A stretch of 64,000 nt of DNA from Caproiciproducens galactitolivorans (GTDB lineage Bacteria; Bacillota; Clostridia; Oscillospirales; Acutalibacteraceae), in assembly GCF_026672255.1 (NCBI RefSeq), contig NZ_JAPOHA010000010.1:1-64000 (forward strand), read 5' to 3'. Each line of letters opens with the position of its first letter. The first letter of the stretch is position 1. The notes under the pieces are model-generated. The model ran no database searches and was not told the origin of the DNA. It worked only from the letters and a program-made list of their open reading frames with translations. A program made the translations under genes and the position numbers. Below, piece by piece: positions 61,108 through 64,000 of the stretch.

Positions 61108-61926
61108 TTGCATTTATTCAATGAATCGTGTAAGGTAGTGCAAATTTCGATCAACTCTATTCATCCAAATCCGGCACAGCCGCGGCGGGTCTTCAACGAA
61201 CAGGAGCTTTTGGAGCTGTCGCGGAGTATCCGTACGAACGGGCTGCTCCAGCCGATTTCCGTTCGCCGCGTAAAAGACGGCTATGAACTGATTGCGGGCG
61301 AGCGCAGGCTCCGTGCCTGCAAAATTGCCGGGCTCGATACGGTTTCCTGTATTATCAGCGACTGTTCCCCTGAAACCAGCGCGGTCCTTGCCATGACCGA
61401 GAATCTGCAAAGACAGGATCTTCAGATTTTTGAGGAAGCGGAGGGAATCCGCCAACTGATTGAGCAGTGGAACGTTACGCAGGAAGAAGCCGCGCTGCGG
61501 CTTGGCAAAAGTCAGTCCACGCTGGCAAATAAGCTGCGGCTTTTAAAGCTTACCAAAGAGGAACGCGAAAAAATCACTGCCTGCGGGCTGACAGAACGCC
61601 ACGCCCGTGCGCTTTTGCGGATTAAGGACGAAACCCTGCGCGAAACGGCGCTGAATCAGATTATTGCCCGCGACTGCAATGTAAAACAGGCGGAAGATTT
61701 GATAGACAAGCTCCTTGCCGGAAGCGAAAAGCCGAAGAAGACCAAGCGAACCGTTGTTGTGAAAGACGTCCGCATTTTCCTGAATACGATCAACCATGCG
61801 ATTGAAACCATGAAACAGAGCGGGATCAATGCGCAGACGCTGAAAAGCGAAACCGACGAGTATATTGAATGTCTGGTTCGTATTCCGAAGGGACAGGCTA
61901 CCTCCGGCGGAAAAAAGCCTGCTTAA
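61108..61926 (+). CDS. noc: Noc-like ParB-family nucleoid occlusion protein
   Basis: A ParB paralogue of 272 residues with the ParB/Srx CTPase motif (GYELIAGERRLRACKIAG; TENLQRQDL) and a central helix-turn-helix (VTQEEAALRLGKSQSTLANKLRLLKL). Its place between rsmG and parA is that of Bacillus noc, which binds its own sites and blocks division over DNA. The start is uncertain: the frame is open from 61054, and I chose TTG at 61108, 8 bases after AGGGGG. It lacks the amphipathic N-terminal membrane helix of Bacillus Noc in an obvious form, so membrane association is doubtful. Confidence 0.85.
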   Translation: MHLFNESCKVVQISINSIHPNPAQPRRVFNEQELLELSRSIRTNGLLQPISVRRVKDGYELIAGERRLRACKIAGLDTVSCIISDCSPETSAVLAMTENLQRQDLQIFEEAEGIRQLIEQWNVTQEEAALRLGKSQSTLANKLRLLKLTKEEREKITACGLTERHARALLRIKDETLRETALNQIIARDCNVKQAEDLIDKLLAGSEKPKKTKRTVVVKDVRIFLNTINHAIETMKQSGINAQTLKSETDEYIECLVRIPKGQATSGGKKPA

Positions 61927-61975
61927 AAAGCTTATAAGTTTTACTCCTATTTCCCTATATCATTTCCCACAAGGC

Positions 61976-62000
61976 AGGCCGGACACGTGTCCGGCCTGTT
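61976..62000 (+). terminator. Terminator after noc, a 22-bp perfect palindrome
   Basis: AGGCCGGACACGTGTCCGGCCT is self-complementary and followed by GTTTTGTTT. The T-run leads directly into the parS-like site. Confidence 0.85.
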
Positions 62001-62001
62001 T

Positions 62002-62017
62002 TGTTTCACATGAAACA
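62002..62017 (+). promoter_or_regulatory. parS: parS-like site 2 (upstream of parA)
   Basis: TGTTTCACATGAAACA, identical to the site in mnmG, one base off the Bacillus consensus. It lies 1.05 kb from parB, as expected for an origin-proximal partition site. Confidence 0.83.
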
Positions 62018-62191
62018 TCTGATAAGGAGGGCAGCCCCGCTCGTATTTTTTGGGAGGAAAATCGAAAGTATCCTTCTTTTCGCGCCGTGTTCCGCATAAA
62101 ATAGGAAGAAACCAAATTTACGGCGGGTGCGGGGGAGAGATTCTTCCAACATATGTGAATAAACTCCTTTAACTTACGGAAAAAGCGTGCT

Positions 62192-62197
62192 ATAATA
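62192..62197 (+). promoter_or_regulatory. Predicted extended -10 promoter of parA
   Basis: TGCTATAAT with a poor -35 (TTTAAC, 62069+100, 17 bases upstream). It would give a 90-base leader before parA. Confidence 0.55.
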
Positions 62198-62287
62198 ATA
62201 ACATTATACGCTGATGCCCGAATAGGGCGGTTCCGTTTGTTTCAGCGATGATCCGGCGGGCGGGAACCCGCTTCGGGAGGGAAAAGA

Positions 62288-63055
62288 ATGGGAAAAATTA
62301 TCGCAATCGCCAACCAGAAGGGAGGCGTCGGCAAAACCACAACATCGGTCAACCTTTCCTCCGCGATGGGGTTGAAAGGGAAGAAAACCCTGCTTGTGGA
62401 TATCGACCCCCAGGGCAACGCCTCGAGCGGGGTCGGGGTAGACCGCCGCACGCTGAAAAATACCGTTTACGAGGTTCTGATCGGCGAAACAAATGCAAAA
62501 GATGTGATCATCCATACGGAATTTACCAATCTGGATCTGATTCCGTCCAGCATGGATTTGGCGGCGGCTGAAATCGAGCTTGTTTCGCTGGAGCACCGTG
62601 AATCCATTCTGAAAAACGCGCTGGTGCCGTTCCGGGACCAGTACGATTATATCTTTATCGACTGTCCGCCCTCGCTTGGCCTGATTACGACCAACGCGCT
62701 CTGCGTGGCGGATACGCTTCTGGTACCGATTCAATGCGAATATTACGCGCTGGAAGGCCTCTCCCAGCTTATGAATACGGTTCGCCGCATAAAGCGGCAG
62801 TACAATTCCCAGCTTGATATTGAGGGCGTTCTGCTCACGATGTACGACGGCAGGCTGAATCTGACGCAGCAGGTTGTGGAAGAAGTGAAAAAATACTTCC
62901 CGCGCAAGGTGTTTGCGAGCGTGGTGCCGCGCACCGTGCGCCTTTCCGAGGCGCCCAGCTTTGGGAAGCCCATCCAGTACTTCGACAAAAGCTCCCGGGG
63001 CGCTTTGGCTTACGAGGCGCTGGCGGAGGAAATTCTGACAGCGAATAAGAGATAG
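62288..63055 (+). CDS. parA: ParA (Soj), chromosome partition ATPase
   Basis: A 255-residue Walker-type ATPase. Deviant Walker A KGGVGKTTT, Walker A' (LLVDIDPQGN) and Walker B (YIFIDCPPSLG) are present. It forms a DNA-bound gradient that moves ParB-parS and, in Bacillus, regulates DnaA. It is separated from parB by 15 bases. Confidence 0.97.
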   Translation: MGKIIAIANQKGGVGKTTTSVNLSSAMGLKGKKTLLVDIDPQGNASSGVGVDRRTLKNTVYEVLIGETNAKDVIIHTEFTNLDLIPSSMDLAAAEIELVSLEHRESILKNALVPFRDQYDYIFIDCPPSLGLITTNALCVADTLLVPIQCEYYALEGLSQLMNTVRRIKRQYNSQLDIEGVLLTMYDGRLNLTQQVVEEVKKYFPRKVFASVVPRTVRLSEAPSFGKPIQYFDKSSRGALAYEALAEEILTANKR

Positions 63056-63070
63056 CGGGGGGAGAGAACA

Positions 63071-63931
63071 ATGGCAGTAAAGAAACGCGGCCTTGGAAAA
63101 GGCTTAGACGCGATTTTCGCGGAAAACGATACCGAAGACCGCAATGCGGCGGTTTCGCTGAAAATCAGCGAGATTGAACCCAACCGCGCGCAACCCAGAA
63201 AAGATTTTAATGAAGAAGCGCTTGCCGAGCTAGCCGATTCCATTTCACAGCACGGCGTTTTGCAGCCGCTTCTGGTTCGGCCGATTGTCGGCGGAGGATA
63301 TCAGATTGTAGCGGGGGAACGCCGCTGGCGCGCCGCGCGCATGGCGGGTGTTGCCGAAGTTCCCGCAGTGATTCGGGAGATGTCCGACGGCGAGGTAATG
63401 GAACTTGCGCTGATTGAAAATTTACAGCGTGAAGACCTGAATCCGCTCGAAGAAGCGCAGGGTTACCAGTCTTTGATGGACACCTACGGACTGACGCAGG
63501 AGGAAGTCTCCAAAACCGTTGGAAAATCACGCCCGACGGTGGCAAACGCGCTCCGGCTTTTGAATTTGCCGAAGGCAATCCTCGATATGGTGCATTCCGG
63601 AAGCCTTTCCGCGGGGCATGCCCGCACGCTTCTGAGTTTTCCGAATCCTACGGAAATGTTAAAAGCGGCGAAATTGGTTCTGGAGCAGGGTATTTCGGTG
63701 CGCGAACTGGAAAAACTGGGAAAAAAGGCAAACGAACGCCTGAACCATGCCGAACCGCTGCCGAAGGCAAAGAAAAAGATTCGCTATTTCAGCGAAGTCG
63801 AGCTTGCACTGAACGAGCATTTGGGCCGCAAGGTACAGGTCAGCGGCACGCGAAAGCGCGGCGTACTGCAAATTGAGTTTTACGGGGAAGAGGATTTGGG
63901 AGAACTCGTAAAACTTTTCAACAGAGATTAA
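63071..63931 (+). CDS. parB: ParB (Spo0J), partition CTPase
   Basis: A 286-residue ParB. N-terminal ParA-activating basic end (KKRGLGKGLDAIF), box I/II (GGYQIVAGERRWRAARMAG and LIENLQREDLNPLEEA), HTH (LTQEEVSKTVGKSRPTVANALRLL), and a C-terminal dimer domain. It loads at parS and spreads as a CTP-dependent clamp. Complete, with AGAGAAC upstream. Confidence 0.97.
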   Translation: MAVKKRGLGKGLDAIFAENDTEDRNAAVSLKISEIEPNRAQPRKDFNEEALAELADSISQHGVLQPLLVRPIVGGGYQIVAGERRWRAARMAGVAEVPAVIREMSDGEVMELALIENLQREDLNPLEEAQGYQSLMDTYGLTQEEVSKTVGKSRPTVANALRLLNLPKAILDMVHSGSLSAGHARTLLSFPNPTEMLKAAKLVLEQGISVRELEKLGKKANERLNHAEPLPKAKKKIRYFSEVELALNEHLGRKVQVSGTRKRGVLQIEFYGEEDLGELVKLFNRD

Positions 63932-63976
63932 CACGACGGTGGAAAATAAAACAGAATCGAAAAAGGAGTTCAAAAC

Positions 63977-64000
63977 ATGCTTGATATTAAACTGATTCGC
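63977..64000 (+). CDS. serS: Start of seryl-tRNA synthetase (cut by window edge)
   Basis: Eight codons are visible: MLDIKLIR, the usual first residues of SerRS (MLDIKxIR/EN). AAAAGGAG stands 7 bases upstream. serS after parB is common in clostridia. The gene continues beyond the window. Confidence 0.75.

Larger units (their letters stand above)
61927..62287. other. noc-parA intergenic region
   Basis: It holds the noc terminator, parS site 2, and the parA promoter at 62192. The middle part (62020-62160) shows no gene or clear structure. Confidence 0.6.

Overview
The window looks like the replication-origin neighbourhood of a low-to-mid GC, Gram-positive anaerobe of the class Clostridia. This rests on the gene order rpmH-rnpA-yidD-yidC-jag-mnmE-mnmG-rsmG-noc-parA-parB on one side and dnaA-dnaN-yaaA-recF-remB-gyrB-gyrA on the other, on strong AGGAGG ribosome-binding sites, and on a six-subunit Ech-type energy-converting hydrogenase. 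An Oscillospirales-like (Ruminococcaceae/Acutalibacteraceae) affiliation is an inference only. No rRNA, tRNA, CRISPR, transposase or prophage gene was seen.

Layout. 1-10.4 kb (minus strand): the operon echABCDEF, a short HypA-like gene, then hypF, hypC, hypD and hypE, which make and mature a membrane [NiFe] hydrogenase. 10.6-18.8 kb (minus): a large transglutaminase-fold protein and an oppABCDF peptide transporter. It diverges from a ROK-family regulator (19.2-20.4 kb) across an intergenic region with two inverted repeats and back-to-back promoters. 20.7-25.7 kb (plus): a RelB/YoeB toxin-antitoxin pair, a DUF362 ferredoxin-like protein, a CheY-CheX fusion plus a stand-alone CheX, and a secreted family I.5-like lipase. 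26.1-32.5 kb (plus): an apparent eight-gene operon combining a BTAD-type regulator, a transglutaminase lipoprotein, a GspF/PilC-type platform protein, four small single-pass (pilin-like) proteins and a PilT-type ATPase. 32.6-33.1 kb: no protein gene, but a strong promoter, nested hairpins and a terminator that together look like an unassigned structured RNA. 33.1-37.9 kb (minus): a Gld-type ABC exporter with GldG-like and DUF4340 partners. 38-40.6 kb: a ClC-family channel/antiporter bracketed by long direct repeats. 40.6-53.4 kb (minus): a NUDIX hydrolase, a lipoprotein, gyrA, three YcxB-like paralogues, gyrB, a zinc-ribbon protein, remB, recF, yaaA, dnaN and dnaA. 53.8-64 kb (plus): rpmH through parB and the first codons of serS.

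Origin. Genes diverge at about 53.5 kb. The dnaA-dnaN gap has degenerate DnaA boxes and a GC-rich block followed by TAC/TTA-type triplets that resembles the basal unwinding element of Bacillus oriC. Two identical parS-like 16-mers lie in mnmG and just upstream of parA.

Dispersed repeats. A non-coding repeat family occurs at 1-343, 20.4 kb, 38.1-38.8 kb and 40.2-40.5 kb, with decayed pieces directly upstream of mnmG and noc. These repeats account for most of the long non-coding stretches.
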